Notes: a model not told the origin generated them from the letters alone. A stretch of DNA of 64,000 nt from Bacillus sp. T33-2 (GCF_002860205.1 NZ_PGVB01000016.1:62001-126000); one strand, 5' to 3'. Numbered from the stretch's first letter, positions 25,450-34,534 are shown. Numbers and translations are program-made.

Positions 25450-25707
25450 ATGTTAAAAGCATTTTTTCCAAAAGTGGGGATGCTAGGAAGAATACAGTCG
25501 GATTCAACGAACATTAACAGTCTATCTGTAATAGAGACTATACAACACGGAGAGCAGTTAGTCCTTACAGTGAAAGGAGAAGAAGGTATTAGCGATAGTT
25601 CTCAAGAAACAATACTGACAAAGGTAAAACTAAGCTATGGTATAGCATATTTTCTGCTTGTATTATCCGAACTAATATTTTTGTATCATTTTTATGGGGC
25701 GATGTAA
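25450..25707 (+). CDS. Hypothetical small membrane-anchored protein or remnant
   Basis: 85 residues from ATG 25450. The frame is open upstream to 25369 with coding-like residues (KKIELQFELDRNGEQETG) but no start codon, so the gene may have lost its 5' end. One hydrophobic segment near the C-terminus (YGIAYFLLVLSELIFLYHF). Family unknown. Confidence 0.35.
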   Translation: MLKAFFPKVGMLGRIQSDSTNINSLSVIETIQHGEQLVLTVKGEEGISDSSQETILTKVKLSYGIAYFLLVLSELIFLYHFYGAM

Positions 25708-25795
25708 TTTGGGCACTGTAGCACCTTTTACTCGAGGTGACAGACCAAATATATATTGAACCAAAATTAAAGCCGAAAGAAATAATAAACGCTTT

Positions 25796-25823
25796 ATAAC
25801 AACCCCGCTTCTGGGGTTGTTAT
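25796..25823. terminator. Perfect 11-bp hairpin between convergent genes
   Basis: ATAACAACCCC (25796-25806), loop GCTTCT, GGGGTTGTTAT (25813-25823). It lies between the small plus-strand frames and the minus-strand effector and can serve as a terminator, though the T tract is short on both sides. Confidence 0.6.
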
Positions 25824-25955
25824 ATAAGCAACACTTATTTTATGTGTCCGTTCTTTGGGGTATAATAGATGGCTTTGGATATATTTATAGAAATAATTCA
25901 ACAACCCCCAATATCTAAGGCGGGCTGTTTACAAGGTTATCCGTTATAGAATAAT

Positions 25956-28070
25956 TTAATTCAACGTCCCACGCTCCACCTGTTCATATAATATCCCCAT
26001 ATTCTGCTCCACCTTTTTCGAAGCTTCACAAAGAGCCACTATCGCTTCAGCTTTATGGTCCCCTAATTGGTAGACCACATCATTGAACAGCATTTCCATT
26101 TCCCTTAAGATTGCTATAGATGCAAGGTTATAAAGATGAACATTAAAGTAACCGCTATTGTCAAAGATGGCACTTTCTACGTAAGGCCTAAAATTGTTTA
26201 GTAGAGTAGGATATTCGGTAATTAAACGGCCTAATCCATTTCGGATACCTTCAATGGTAGCTGCTAGTTCATCCAGTGGGTCCAGTGCGTTTGCGACACT
26301 GTTTCTGATTTTATCATCAAAGTCCGTAAACATGCTGATGAGCTTGCCGGGAATGGTATGGCTTAAAGCAAAATGGGTAGCCCCTTTAATGCTGCTCGAG
26401 AGAATTTCCAGTGTGCTTTCGATGGCAAAAGTTAAAAGCTGTCCCCTTTCGAGAAGAGGGAAAAGGATTGCCTGAGTGGAGAATGTAAATGCAGAATAAG
26501 CTGTGTCCATTTGAAAATCCTTTATTTTCATTCTCAATTCCAGGTATGGGGAATCTTCCAATTTGTAAGTATTAGTTCCCTGAACCGATATGGAATTGGG
26601 ATGGGAGGACTTGCTTCTAATAGAATGTCCCAGGGATTGATCACGGTTCTCAAAGTTGGTAGCCACACCCTGTACTTGCTTTTGAAATTCACTGATATGG
26701 GATAGCAGCTTATCCCTATTGCTGTTCACAATCCCGTAGTGGGCCTTTAACTCACCTACTATTGCATCGTACCAGGCGTTGGTACCGCCTCTGAATAGCT
26801 CCGGAATTTTGTCCGATATGATTGTGCTAAGGTTCCTTGAAACGCCCTGAATATCAGACTTCAATTCATACAATTGATTACGCAGTTCAGCAAATAGACT
26901 TTCCACACTGACATTCGTTCGGAATATATGCTCAAGAAGTTCAGCAGGCGGGGAGTTTAAAATATAGTTCAACGATTTACTATGGCTTTCCGCAATATTT
27001 AAAAAGGAAATTAAATGATCGATTTCAGCTGTTAGTCTGTTGCTGATGGATGTGATCCCAAGAAATAGTGGTTCACTGACCAAGTTTTCAAATAACTCCT
27101 GAAAAATCTTTTGCAGGCGATTCAGCCGTACGTAAAACCGGTTTCCTTCATCTTCCACAATGGCTACCGAATTGCCAAGGTACTCATGAGCAAGATTTAG
27201 CCGTTTCATTATATGGTTCTGCAGGGCTGAAGCAAGAAGATCCAAATTCTCTGTATTGATTTCAATCCGTTCCGAATGCCCACCGTAGAGCGGCTGTCCT
27301 GTCCAGACGCTGGACACAATATGGGCATCGGCATCGATATAAATTCGGCCGTATCCTGGCTTTCCAACTTCCCCAATCACATAGTATTGAGAGCCATCTT
27401 CATTCCGCAAATAGCCTGTGTGGTTGGTTGACAGCTTAGAGAATTCAGGGATTCCATTAAAAATTTCATACTGCTTGCCTGGGATCCTTGTGTGCAAATT
27501 TAAGGCTGTTAAAGTCTGTGTTAATACATCATAGCTGCTGAAGTAATTCGTGATGTTGTCGTAATCTTTATCGGGGTCCATCATTCCATCAGGAAGCAGG
27601 GCAGGGTTCAGCGTTACGGCTCTTAACTCCCGATTTTCAGCTGCAACGGCGCCAGCCAAACCACCGCCAAGGGAATTTCCTGCAACAGAAGTTACACCGC
27701 CAATGCTTTTATATTTTTCATTCATCTGGTGGTAGTATTCTTTTGCGGCGCTAATTTGGTCAGGTGTCAGGTCACTTAGAAGCTGTACATCTGTAACGAT
27801 ATCTTGCTTTCCATATTTCGCAGATGCATCTGTGCCAACATAGATGATTGCTACTTCTTCAGTCTCCAAATTTACTATTGTCATTGCATCGAGACCCGTT
27901 GGATCAGTATAGTGTGCTTGGATAACCCTATAATCTATACCATTTACTTTGAGGACATCTTGTTCTTTTGGATAGGTATAAGCATGATACCCTGCCAATT
28001 CCACTAAATCTTTATCATTGTTTATAGCTATATCTTTATTTATATTTGGTGAACCCTTAAGTGTATCCAT
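25956..28070 (-). CDS. TslA-like effector: N-terminal lipase, C-terminal helical (LXG-like) domain
   Basis: 704 residues from ATG 28070 (GCAGGTGAATAAC upstream; a GTG nine bases earlier is less well spaced). Residues 20-260 are an alpha/beta hydrolase with nucleophile elbow G-N-S-L-G at 131-135 (Ser133), preceded by AIIYVGTDA; Asp181 (SSYDVLTQ) and His217 (TNHTGYL) are plausible triad partners. Residues about 270-700 are long amphipathic helices without catalytic motifs. There is no signal peptide. This is the reversed arrangement described for staphylococcal TslA, a T7SS-exported phospholipase whose helical targeting domain is C-terminal. It starts 14 bases after the stop of a DUF1672 lipoprotein gene. 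No TlaA-type partner genes are adjacent. Confidence 0.75.
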   Translation of the reverse strand: MDTLKGSPNINKDIAINNDKDLVELAGYHAYTYPKEQDVLKVNGIDYRVIQAHYTDPTGLDAMTIVNLETEEVAIIYVGTDASAKYGKQDIVTDVQLLSDLTPDQISAAKEYYHQMNEKYKSIGGVTSVAGNSLGGGLAGAVAAENRELRAVTLNPALLPDGMMDPDKDYDNITNYFSSYDVLTQTLTALNLHTRIPGKQYEIFNGIPEFSKLSTNHTGYLRNEDGSQYYVIGEVGKPGYGRIYIDADAHIVSSVWTGQPLYGGHSERIEINTENLDLLASALQNHIMKRLNLAHEYLGNSVAIVEDEGNRFYVRLNRLQKIFQELFENLVSEPLFLGITSISNRLTAEIDHLISFLNIAESHSKSLNYILNSPPAELLEHIFRTNVSVESLFAELRNQLYELKSDIQGVSRNLSTIISDKIPELFRGGTNAWYDAIVGELKAHYGIVNSNRDKLLSHISEFQKQVQGVATNFENRDQSLGHSIRSKSSHPNSISVQGTNTYKLEDSPYLELRMKIKDFQMDTAYSAFTFSTQAILFPLLERGQLLTFAIESTLEILSSSIKGATHFALSHTIPGKLISMFTDFDDKIRNSVANALDPLDELAATIEGIRNGLGRLITEYPTLLNNFRPYVESAIFDNSGYFNVHLYNLASIAILREMEMLFNDVVYQLGDHKAEAIVALCEASKKVEQNMGILYEQVERGTLN

Positions 28071-28077
28071 GTTATTC

Positions 28078-29182
28078 ACCTGCTTTATTCTTTGATAATA
28101 TAATCCGGAAACGAACGTTCTAATGAATTATCTTTCGTACCATCAGCACTCTGTTTATCAATGAAATTATCATTAAGATAAATACTATAAAAGCCTCTAG
28201 GGATTGTAGTCATTTCTTCAAGCTCTTTTGTAATTTGATCGAATATTTCTTTGCTTGGTTCTGCCTGCTTGTCGGCCATAAATAATTGAATATTGATATT
28301 GAAATTCTCAGGTTCAAATAGGCTTTCTTCATAGGCATTCCTTAAATTTTCTACACTTTCATCAGGATTGCTAATATAAAGATCGTAGACTGGTTTAATG
28401 GCCGCCTCTTTACTCGCCATTGAAATAAAGTAATATGGCGTCATAAATCCTTGTCCGCCCACATTTTGGAGGGCCTCTTTTGTTTTGCCTGTCACTTGTC
28501 CTCCTGCTTCAAGCGACTTGAGATATTCATCCAGGTTGTTAAACTCTTTATTAAAGATCATGTGATATAATCCGCCCTTAATGGCGTTTTCCACCTGAAA
28601 TTCGTCTGCCCATATCTGATCTGCCTTCACTTTCTTTTCTGTTTCATCAATTGGTACAACGGCATAAGTATAGAAATGCGGTTCACCTTTGGACTCTACA
28701 AACACGGTTGCCCCATCACGGGCACCGACCACATTATGCACTTCTACATCGGTTTTGTATTTTTCCTGAAAAAACTTTCTTGCGGCTTCCTCTATATGGT
28801 CCCGGTTTTCTTCAGCAATCTTTTCGGTTTCCTTTCCATACGGAAGAGCGTATCCTTTACCTGTATAATCCTGAATACTTGCCAACGTATCACTGGAAGG
28901 TAAAGCCTGTGTCTCTTTCACTTTTTCACTGTCATTATTGTTGTTTGTGCTATTCATATCCAGACATCCTCCAAGCATCACTGATATCCCAACACTGCAG
29001 AGTAAAATTTTAGTTTTGTTATGCATGTATATATCCTCCCCAAAGGATTGAGCCGTTCAGAAATTATATCCATTATTGTAGCGGATAAAGTTATATTTTT
29101 ACAGTTTAAACAGTGAAAAATTACCCTTTTCATGTAAAAATAGGAGAAAAGTCTAGGATGGACACATCCGTTTTGAAGCATG
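28078..29182. repeat. About 1.1-kb duplication containing DUF1672, unit 2 (with 19310-20416)
   Basis: Intact unit. Compared with unit 1 the differences are scattered single bases, plus the extra T in the CGGTTTTC run near 28805 that keeps the frame open. Confidence 0.8.
28085..29026 (-). CDS. DUF1672-family lipoprotein (copy 3, intact), candidate immunity to the lipase effector
   Basis: 313 residues. Signal peptide with lipobox L-G-G-C (about residues 18-21), an Asn-rich linker (STNNNNDSEK), then the DUF1672 body (HNVVGARDGATVFVES; GEPHFYTYAVVP; NVGGQGFMTPYYFIS). It is immediately upstream of the lipase effector and probably co-transcribed, the effector's ribosome binding site following the stop. 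A membrane-anchored lipoprotein on the outer face is well placed to block a phospholipase delivered from neighbours. Immunity is inferred from position and from the TslA-TilA precedent; I am not certain TilA belongs to DUF1672. Confidence 0.78.
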   Translation of the reverse strand: MHNKTKILLCSVGISVMLGGCLDMNSTNNNNDSEKVKETQALPSSDTLASIQDYTGKGYALPYGKETEKIAEENRDHIEEAARKFFQEKYKTDVEVHNVVGARDGATVFVESKGEPHFYTYAVVPIDETEKKVKADQIWADEFQVENAIKGGLYHMIFNKEFNNLDEYLKSLEAGGQVTGKTKEALQNVGGQGFMTPYYFISMASKEAAIKPVYDLYISNPDESVENLRNAYEESLFEPENFNINIQLFMADKQAEPSKEIFDQITKELEEMTTIPRGFYSIYLNDNFIDKQSADGTKDNSLERSFPDYIIKE

Positions 29183-29209
29183 GGGTCGGTTCTCCTGCTT
29201 CTTTCTATT
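29175..29209. repeat. Dispersed GAAGCA/TGCTTC hairpin repeat, copy 4
   Basis: GAAGCA (29175-29180), core TGGGGTCGGTTCTCC, TGCTTC (29196-29201), TTTCTATTTATTT. Full-length version of the element that is truncated at the edge of DUF1672 unit 1. Confidence 0.7.
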
Positions 29210-29275
29210 TATTTGATTACATGCCGTAATAGAGATAAACTTTTAATATATTGTGTTGATTAAGCAGGTGCAGGG

Positions 29276-31201
29276 ATGAATAATCGTCAGAAGGAATTAT
29301 TAAGACTCTTGCTTGTTAAAGAGGAAGGGGCATTTCAGATCAGGGAACTGTCGGAGGAGCTGGATTGTGCGGAAAAGACAGTTCGGAACGACCTTGATCG
29401 GCTTGAGGAGTTATTGAAGGATTATCCGGGTGCCGTATTAATCCGTAAACCGGGTTTTGGAATATCGTTACAGATTGCTCAGGATGAACGGTTGGAGATT
29501 CTGCGGAATTTGTTCTCGAATGAGCCAAAGACAATGGAAGAGCGGCTTTTTGAAATGGCGTTTCAGCTTTTAACCGGAGATAAGGCGTTTACATTGCAAT
29601 ATTGGTCGGACCGGTATTATGTATCAAAAGCAGCGATTAAAAAAGATCTGGAGACAATTTCAAATTGGTTGCAGCGTTACGATCTTGAGATCGTTTCAAA
29701 GCAGCGGCTTGGAAATGTGGTTGAAGGCACGGAACTAAAGAAACGTACTGCACTGGCACACTTGCCGGAACTGATCCCGTCCTTTTCCAAGGAGAAGAAT
29801 GTTGTCCTGGATTTATTTTTGCCATACGAAATCACGGCAGTAAAGAAAGCGCTTAAGGATATGCAGGGTCAATTTTCCATTGCGTTTACGGATGGAGCGC
29901 TTGATAGTTTGCTTATTCATGCTTTGATCATGGTCAAGCGCATCCGGCAAAAATCCCCCGTTTTCGTCCAGGAATCCGAAATGGAAAAGGCAGCCGCCCG
30001 GAAGGAGTACCAATATGCCGGCTGGTTTTTCGATCGGCTGGAAACTTCCTTTCAACTAACGTTTCCTGAGGTGGAGAGGGTGTACTTCACGTGGCATCTC
30101 GTTAGCGGCAAAAGATCGGAAGAAGGCGCAGGGCAGATTTTAGGATATGAAGAACAGGATGCGGAGTTGGTTCATGCCCTGATCCGAAAGATGGGAAAAT
30201 TGACCTTGTTTCCATTTGAAGAGGATCCAATTTTAAAGAGCGGCCTTGCAGTTCATATGCATTCGGTCATAAGCCGCATCAAATACGGTCTTCCGATAAC
30301 GAATCCGCTTCTTGCTAATATAAAGAAAATGTATCCTTATATGTTCAGCATGGTAATTTTTGCTCTTGAAGAAATCAATGATACCTTTGAACTTGATATA
30401 CCCGAAGATGAGGCAGCATACATTGTCCTCCATTTCCAGGCTTCCATTGAACGGCTGGAAAGCAGGAAGGGCGTTGAGAAGAAGAAAGTGCTGATTGTAT
30501 GCCATATGGGAATTGGCATGTCCCATTTGTTGGAGGCCAAAATAGAACAACAATACCAGGATATTGAAGTAACAGATTGCATCGGCAAGGCAGAGGTTGG
30601 CGAGTATTTGAAAAAAACGGATGTAGATTTCATTATTTCCACCGTGCCTCTTGAGAGACTAGCGGTTCAGCATATTGTCATTTCCCCGCTTTTTGGGCAG
30701 GAGGATAAAAAGAAGTTGAATCGTTTCATAGGGGAATTAAAGGTGAAAAATCCAGTGAAGGGCCAAGGTGGCTTATCTGCTTTTATGAGCGGTGACTTGA
30801 TGTTCTTTGGCATTGAAAAAGAGCATCGCTATGAAGCGGTAGAATTGCTTGCTATGGAGCTTTTTCATAATGGCTTTGTGAAAAAAGAGTTCGTCCATAA
30901 TGCCTTGGGTCGGGAGCGGAAATCAGCGACAGCCATTGGCGGGGGAGTCGCCATTCCGCACGGTGATCCCTCGCTGATTTTAAAACCAGCACTAGCAGTT
31001 GCAGTATTAAATAAACCTTTGGATTGGGGTAATGAACAGGTTTCCCTTGTATTCATGATCGCGATGACAAAGGACCACCAGGCTGATATTCGCGGGATTA
31101 TCTCGCACATCGCCGCGCTTAGCGAGTCTCCGCTCGTTGTGAATAAATTAATTAAGGCAAAGGATCATCAGGAATTTACTAGGATGTTGAATGAAGCTTA
31201 G
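29276..31201 (+). CDS. manR: PRD/PTS-domain transcriptional activator ManR-like
   Basis: 641 residues, the length of B. subtilis ManR (about 648). Order: N-terminal HTH (1-60, RQKELLRLLLVKEEGAFQIR), second HTH (about 85-160), two PRD domains (about 170-395), an EIIB-like domain with Cys in LIVCHMGIGMSHL, and an EIIA domain with the phosphorylatable His in GGGVAIPHGD. Such proteins activate sigma-A promoters of mannose genes when the PTS signals substrate. It sits just before manP and manA. AGGTGCAGGG precedes the ATG. A paired hairpin repeat separates it from manP. Confidence 0.85.
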   Translation: MNNRQKELLRLLLVKEEGAFQIRELSEELDCAEKTVRNDLDRLEELLKDYPGAVLIRKPGFGISLQIAQDERLEILRNLFSNEPKTMEERLFEMAFQLLTGDKAFTLQYWSDRYYVSKAAIKKDLETISNWLQRYDLEIVSKQRLGNVVEGTELKKRTALAHLPELIPSFSKEKNVVLDLFLPYEITAVKKALKDMQGQFSIAFTDGALDSLLIHALIMVKRIRQKSPVFVQESEMEKAAARKEYQYAGWFFDRLETSFQLTFPEVERVYFTWHLVSGKRSEEGAGQILGYEEQDAELVHALIRKMGKLTLFPFEEDPILKSGLAVHMHSVISRIKYGLPITNPLLANIKKMYPYMFSMVIFALEEINDTFELDIPEDEAAYIVLHFQASIERLESRKGVEKKKVLIVCHMGIGMSHLLEAKIEQQYQDIEVTDCIGKAEVGEYLKKTDVDFIISTVPLERLAVQHIVISPLFGQEDKKKLNRFIGELKVKNPVKGQGGLSAFMSGDLMFFGIEKEHRYEAVELLAMELFHNGFVKKEFVHNALGRERKSATAIGGGVAIPHGDPSLILKPALAVAVLNKPLDWGNEQVSLVFMIAMTKDHQADIRGIISHIAALSESPLVVNKLIKAKDHQEFTRMLNEA

Positions 31202-31219
31202 GGACGTTTTTTGTGCTTC
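31193..31219. repeat. Dispersed hairpin repeat, copy 5 (overlaps the manR stop)
   Basis: GAAGC (31193-31197), TTAGGGACGTTTTTTGT, GCTTC (31215-31219). The left arm is part of the last codons of manR. Partly degenerate core. Confidence 0.55.
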
Positions 31220-31243
31220 CTGTCCGCGTCATGTTAAAGGAAT

Positions 31244-31270
31244 GAAGCAAGAGAACCGTCCCCTTGCTTC
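31244..31270. repeat. Dispersed hairpin repeat, copy 6 (inverted orientation)
   Basis: GAAGCAA (31244-31250), GAGAACCGTCCCC, TTGCTTC (31264-31270). The core is the reverse complement of the other copies, so copies 5 and 6 form an inverted pair in the manR-manP spacer. Confidence 0.7.
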
Positions 31271-31284
31271 TAAAAAATGATTTT

Positions 31285-31327
31285 TTACCACAAGTTACGG
31301 TAAAAATAAGAGAAAATTACCGGGTAA
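31285..31327 (+). promoter_or_regulatory. Candidate ManR binding region upstream of manP
   Basis: Two inverted repeats TTACC...GGTAA: TTACC 31285-31289 with GGTAA 31299-31303, and TTACC 31317-31321 with GGTAA 31323-31327. A TATTAT -10-like element follows at 31335-31340 without a good -35, as expected for an activator-dependent promoter. Assignment to ManR is inferred from position. Confidence 0.5.
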
Positions 31328-31344
31328 AAAGGTCTATTATATAA

Positions 31345-31358
31345 GTAAGCGCTTTTAC
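31345..31358. promoter_or_regulatory. cre-like CcpA site at the manP promoter
   Basis: GTAAGCGCTTTTAC is close to the cre consensus and lies just downstream of the -10-like TATTAT, where CcpA would block transcription in the presence of glucose. Confidence 0.6.
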
Positions 31359-31386
31359 TATTTTAAAAGAGTAGGAGGAAATAAGC

Positions 31387-33336
31387 ATGGGGAAAATATT
31401 GGCTGTCACAGCTTGTCCCGTTGGGATTGCCCATACGTATATGGCTGCTGAGAACTTGCAAAAAGCAGGCGAGGCGTTGGGAGTCGATATAAAAGTTGAA
31501 ACACAAGGTTCTATCGGTGTAGAAAACGCTTTAACCGAGCAGGATATTGCCGAGGCGGATGGTATCATCATCGCAGCTGACAAGGAGGTTCCAAAAGAAC
31601 GGTTTGCTGGTAAAAGAGTCATTGTGACCGGAGTTCAGGATGGCATCAGGAAGCCGGAAGAACTTATCAAAAGAATCCAGAATGGAGATGCTCCAGTCTA
31701 TAAACCTGAACTGGCGGCAGCAAACGAACCAGGTAAAGGAAAGCGAAAAGAAAATCCAATCTATAAGCATTTGATGAACGGTGTATCTTATATGGTTCCG
31801 TTCATTGTGGTAGGGGGATTATTGATCGCCCTGGCGTTAACCCTTGGCGGTGAACAGACACCAGGAGGGATTGTGATTCCGGAGGATTCGATCTGGAAGA
31901 AGGTTGAAAGCCTTGGCGGAACGGCGTTCATGTTCATGGTGCCAATTTTGGCTGGTTTCATCGCGGTAAGTATTGCTGACCGCCCTGGTCTTGTACCAGG
32001 TATGATTGGCGGTTATATCGCAGCCAACGGAAGTTTCTATGGAAGTGAAGCGGGTGCAGGCTTTATTGGCGGTATCATTGCCGGTTTCCTTGCTGGTTAT
32101 GTGGCACTTGGCATTAAGAAACTGAAAGTGCCTAAAGCGATTCAGCCAGTCATGCCAATCATATTTATTCCGATCTTTTCATCGGTCATTGTTGGTTTAC
32201 TGTTTATTTACGTCATTGGTGCACCGGTTTCTCAGGTATTTGAATCGTTGACAGGCTGGCTCGCTGGGATGCAGGGAGGAAGCTCGATTCTGTTGGCGAT
32301 GATCCTTGGTGCGATGATTGCATTTGATATGGGAGGCCCGTTCAACAAAGTTGCCTTCCTGTTTGGTTCAGCGATGATTGCTGAAGGAAACTACGAAATC
32401 ATGGGGCCGATCGCGGTAGCAATCTGTATCCCGCCAATCGGGCTTGGCCTTGCCACATTTATTAATAAGCGCAAGTTCCGCGCAACTGAAAGAGAAGCAG
32501 GGAAAGCATCCTTCACAATGGGACTGTTCGGAATAACAGAGGGTGCAATTCCGTTCGCCGCACAGGATCCGCTTCGTGTCATCCCAAGTATTGTAGTAGG
32601 ATCAATGGTTGGTTCAGTTATCGCCATGATTGCAAATGTTGGCGACAGGGTTGCCCATGGAGGCCCGATCGTTGCTGTATTGGGAGCGGTTGATAATGTG
32701 GTTATGTTTTTCGTTGCTGCAATCATAGGTGCTCTCGTAACTGCAGCGATGGTAATCGCGTTGAAAAAAGATGTTGAAGTAGCTCCAGCTTTAGCCGGTG
32801 CAGGTGCTGGCTCAGGCGCCGCTGTTCCTGTACGCGAACAAGCTGCTGCACAGTCTCAAGAACCAGCTGAGACGAAAATTGAAAAACTAACTGACATTAC
32901 AAGTGTTGATTTAATCGATTTGAGTTTAGCAGGAGCAAGCCGTGATCAAGTCATCGATGAGCTGATTGCAAAACTGAATGCGAATGGTGTCCTGGATTCC
33001 AAAGAACAATTTAAGCAGGCCATTTTGGATCGTGAAGCTCAGAGTTCTACTGGACTTGGAATGAACATTGCCATCCCTCATGGGAAATCGACTGCGGTTA
33101 AACGCCCGGCTGTAGCTTTTGGCATTAAGCGCGAGGGCGTAGACTGGCACAGCCTTGATGGCACCGATGCAAAATTGATTTTCATGATTGCCGTACCAGA
33201 AAAGGCCGCAGGCAGTGCTCATCTTAAAATCCTTCAGATGCTGTCACGCAAATTAATGGATGATGGTTTCCGGGAGCAATTATTAAAGGCAGATTCGAAA
33301 GAAAGAGCTTACCAATTGCTTGAGACCATAGAGTAA
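31387..33336 (+). CDS. manP: PTS mannose permease EIIBCA, ManP-like
   Basis: 649 residues, matching B. subtilis ManP (about 650) in length and in the B-C-A domain order. EIIB with Cys9 (AVTACPVGIAHTYMAAE) at 1-100; EIIC with about nine TM segments at about 115-465 (SYMVPFIVVGGLLIALAL; FDMGGPFNKVAFLFG; ITEGAIPFAAQDPLRVIPS); an Ala/Gly/Pro/Glu-rich linker at 470-500; EIIA at about 500-649 with His in NIAIPHGKS. It imports and phosphorylates mannose to mannose-6-phosphate. GTAGGAGGAAATAAGC precedes the ATG. manA follows. Confidence 0.85.
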   Translation: MGKILAVTACPVGIAHTYMAAENLQKAGEALGVDIKVETQGSIGVENALTEQDIAEADGIIIAADKEVPKERFAGKRVIVTGVQDGIRKPEELIKRIQNGDAPVYKPELAAANEPGKGKRKENPIYKHLMNGVSYMVPFIVVGGLLIALALTLGGEQTPGGIVIPEDSIWKKVESLGGTAFMFMVPILAGFIAVSIADRPGLVPGMIGGYIAANGSFYGSEAGAGFIGGIIAGFLAGYVALGIKKLKVPKAIQPVMPIIFIPIFSSVIVGLLFIYVIGAPVSQVFESLTGWLAGMQGGSSILLAMILGAMIAFDMGGPFNKVAFLFGSAMIAEGNYEIMGPIAVAICIPPIGLGLATFINKRKFRATEREAGKASFTMGLFGITEGAIPFAAQDPLRVIPSIVVGSMVGSVIAMIANVGDRVAHGGPIVAVLGAVDNVVMFFVAAIIGALVTAAMVIALKKDVEVAPALAGAGAGSGAAVPVREQAAAQSQEPAETKIEKLTDITSVDLIDLSLAGASRDQVIDELIAKLNANGVLDSKEQFKQAILDREAQSSTGLGMNIAIPHGKSTAVKRPAVAFGIKREGVDWHSLDGTDAKLIFMIAVPEKAAGSAHLKILQMLSRKLMDDGFREQLLKADSKERAYQLLETIE

Positions 33337-33365
33337 GGAAGCATAGGGACGGCTCTCTTGCTTCC
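33337..33365. repeat. Dispersed hairpin repeat, copy 7 (starts after the manP stop)
   Basis: GGAAGCA (33337-33343), TAGGGACGGCTCTCT, TGCTTCC (33359-33365). It begins on the base after the TAA. A degenerate second copy lies at about 33381-33408 (GGAAGC...GGGATGGTTCCC). Both are inside the manP-manA spacer and may trim expression of manA. Confidence 0.7.
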
Positions 33366-33497
33366 AATGGGAATAGAGAAGGAAGCTTGGGGGATGGTTC
33401 CCTGCCTCGAATCGGAAAAGAGAGCAGAGTATTGCTCTCTTTTCGGCTATATGCAATAGTAGTATTGATAAAAATAGTTAATATATTGGAGGCAAGC

Positions 33498-34457
33498 ATG
33501 TATAAAAGTGAACCAATTTTTTTAGAACCCGTTTTGCAGGAACGGATTTGGGGCGGACAAAAATTAAAAACCGAATTCAACTATGAGATTCCATCCGACC
33601 AAACAGGGGAAGCGTGGGTTATCTCGGCACATCCGAACGGGCCCAGCCTTATAAAAAATGGTCCTCTTGCCGGAAAAACACTGGCCGATGCATGGAAGCT
33701 GCATGGCGAGCTTTTTAACAAAAAAGCTGGCAATGAAGAAGAGTACCCATTGCTGGTGAAAATTCTTGATGCAGCTGATGACCTTTCGGTACAAGTTCAT
33801 CCAAATGACCAATTTGCCCGTGAAGTCGAAGGCGTGCCATATGGAAAGACAGAATGCTGGTATGTTATCAGCGCGGAGGAAGGTGCTGAGCTGGTGTTGG
33901 GGCATCATGCAGCAACCTCGGAAGAACTGGAGGCAAAGATTGGCAACGGTGAATGGGATAAGCTGCTGAGGCGTGTAAAAGTAAAATCTGGTGATTTTGT
34001 TTATGTTCCAAGCGGGACCATCCATGCGATTGGAAAGGGAATTGTCATCCTTGAAACACAGCAAAGCTCGGATATCACCTATCGCGTGTATGACTATGAC
34101 CGGACAGATGCGGCAGGCAACAAACGTGAATTGCACCTTGAGCGCTCGATACAGGTGACGACTGTGCCTCATCAGGACGCTGCCGTAGAACAGACAGCAT
34201 CTGTTTTTGGCGGGTTGACCGAAAAACAGCTAGTGAAAGAACAGTATTTTACCGTTTATCACTGGATTTTGAACGGGAAGGCTTCCCGCGAGTTAACAAC
34301 CGATTTTTTACAGCTAAGTGTGCTTGAAGGGGAAGCTGTAATTACGGTTGATGGCAAACCTTATTCCATTAAAAAGGGCAGTCATTTTATTTTGCCTTTC
34401 GGAATTGGTGAGTATCAGCTCGAAGGTAAAGCTGAGTTTATCGTTTCGCATGTATAA
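33498..34457 (+). CDS. manA: Mannose-6-phosphate isomerase, class I (ManA)
   Basis: 319 residues from ATG 33498 (TTGGAGGCAAGC upstream). The longer in-frame start at 33387 lies in the repeat and is rejected. It converts mannose-6-phosphate to fructose-6-phosphate. Cupin zinc ligands are visible: Gln and His in VQVHPND, Glu in KTECWYV, His in SGTIHAIGKG. The N-terminal LEPVLQERIWGGQKL and C-terminal cupin half (ITVDGKPYSIKKGSHFILPF) are typical of short Bacillus type I enzymes. It completes the manR-manP-manA pathway. Confidence 0.9.
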   Translation: MYKSEPIFLEPVLQERIWGGQKLKTEFNYEIPSDQTGEAWVISAHPNGPSLIKNGPLAGKTLADAWKLHGELFNKKAGNEEEYPLLVKILDAADDLSVQVHPNDQFAREVEGVPYGKTECWYVISAEEGAELVLGHHAATSEELEAKIGNGEWDKLLRRVKVKSGDFVYVPSGTIHAIGKGIVILETQQSSDITYRVYDYDRTDAAGNKRELHLERSIQVTTVPHQDAAVEQTASVFGGLTEKQLVKEQYFTVYHWILNGKASRELTTDFLQLSVLEGEAVITVDGKPYSIKKGSHFILPFGIGEYQLEGKAEFIVSHV

Positions 34458-34534
34458 TTGAAAAAACTTTATGCCGGGTAGTGGGTGAGACGGTGGCCTG
34501 TTATCCGGTATATTTTTAGCGAGGGGTTGAGGAG

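Noticed and set aside
33564-34172. 202-codon minus-strand frame inside manA
   Set aside because: Shadow frame; manA motifs are complete on the plus strand.
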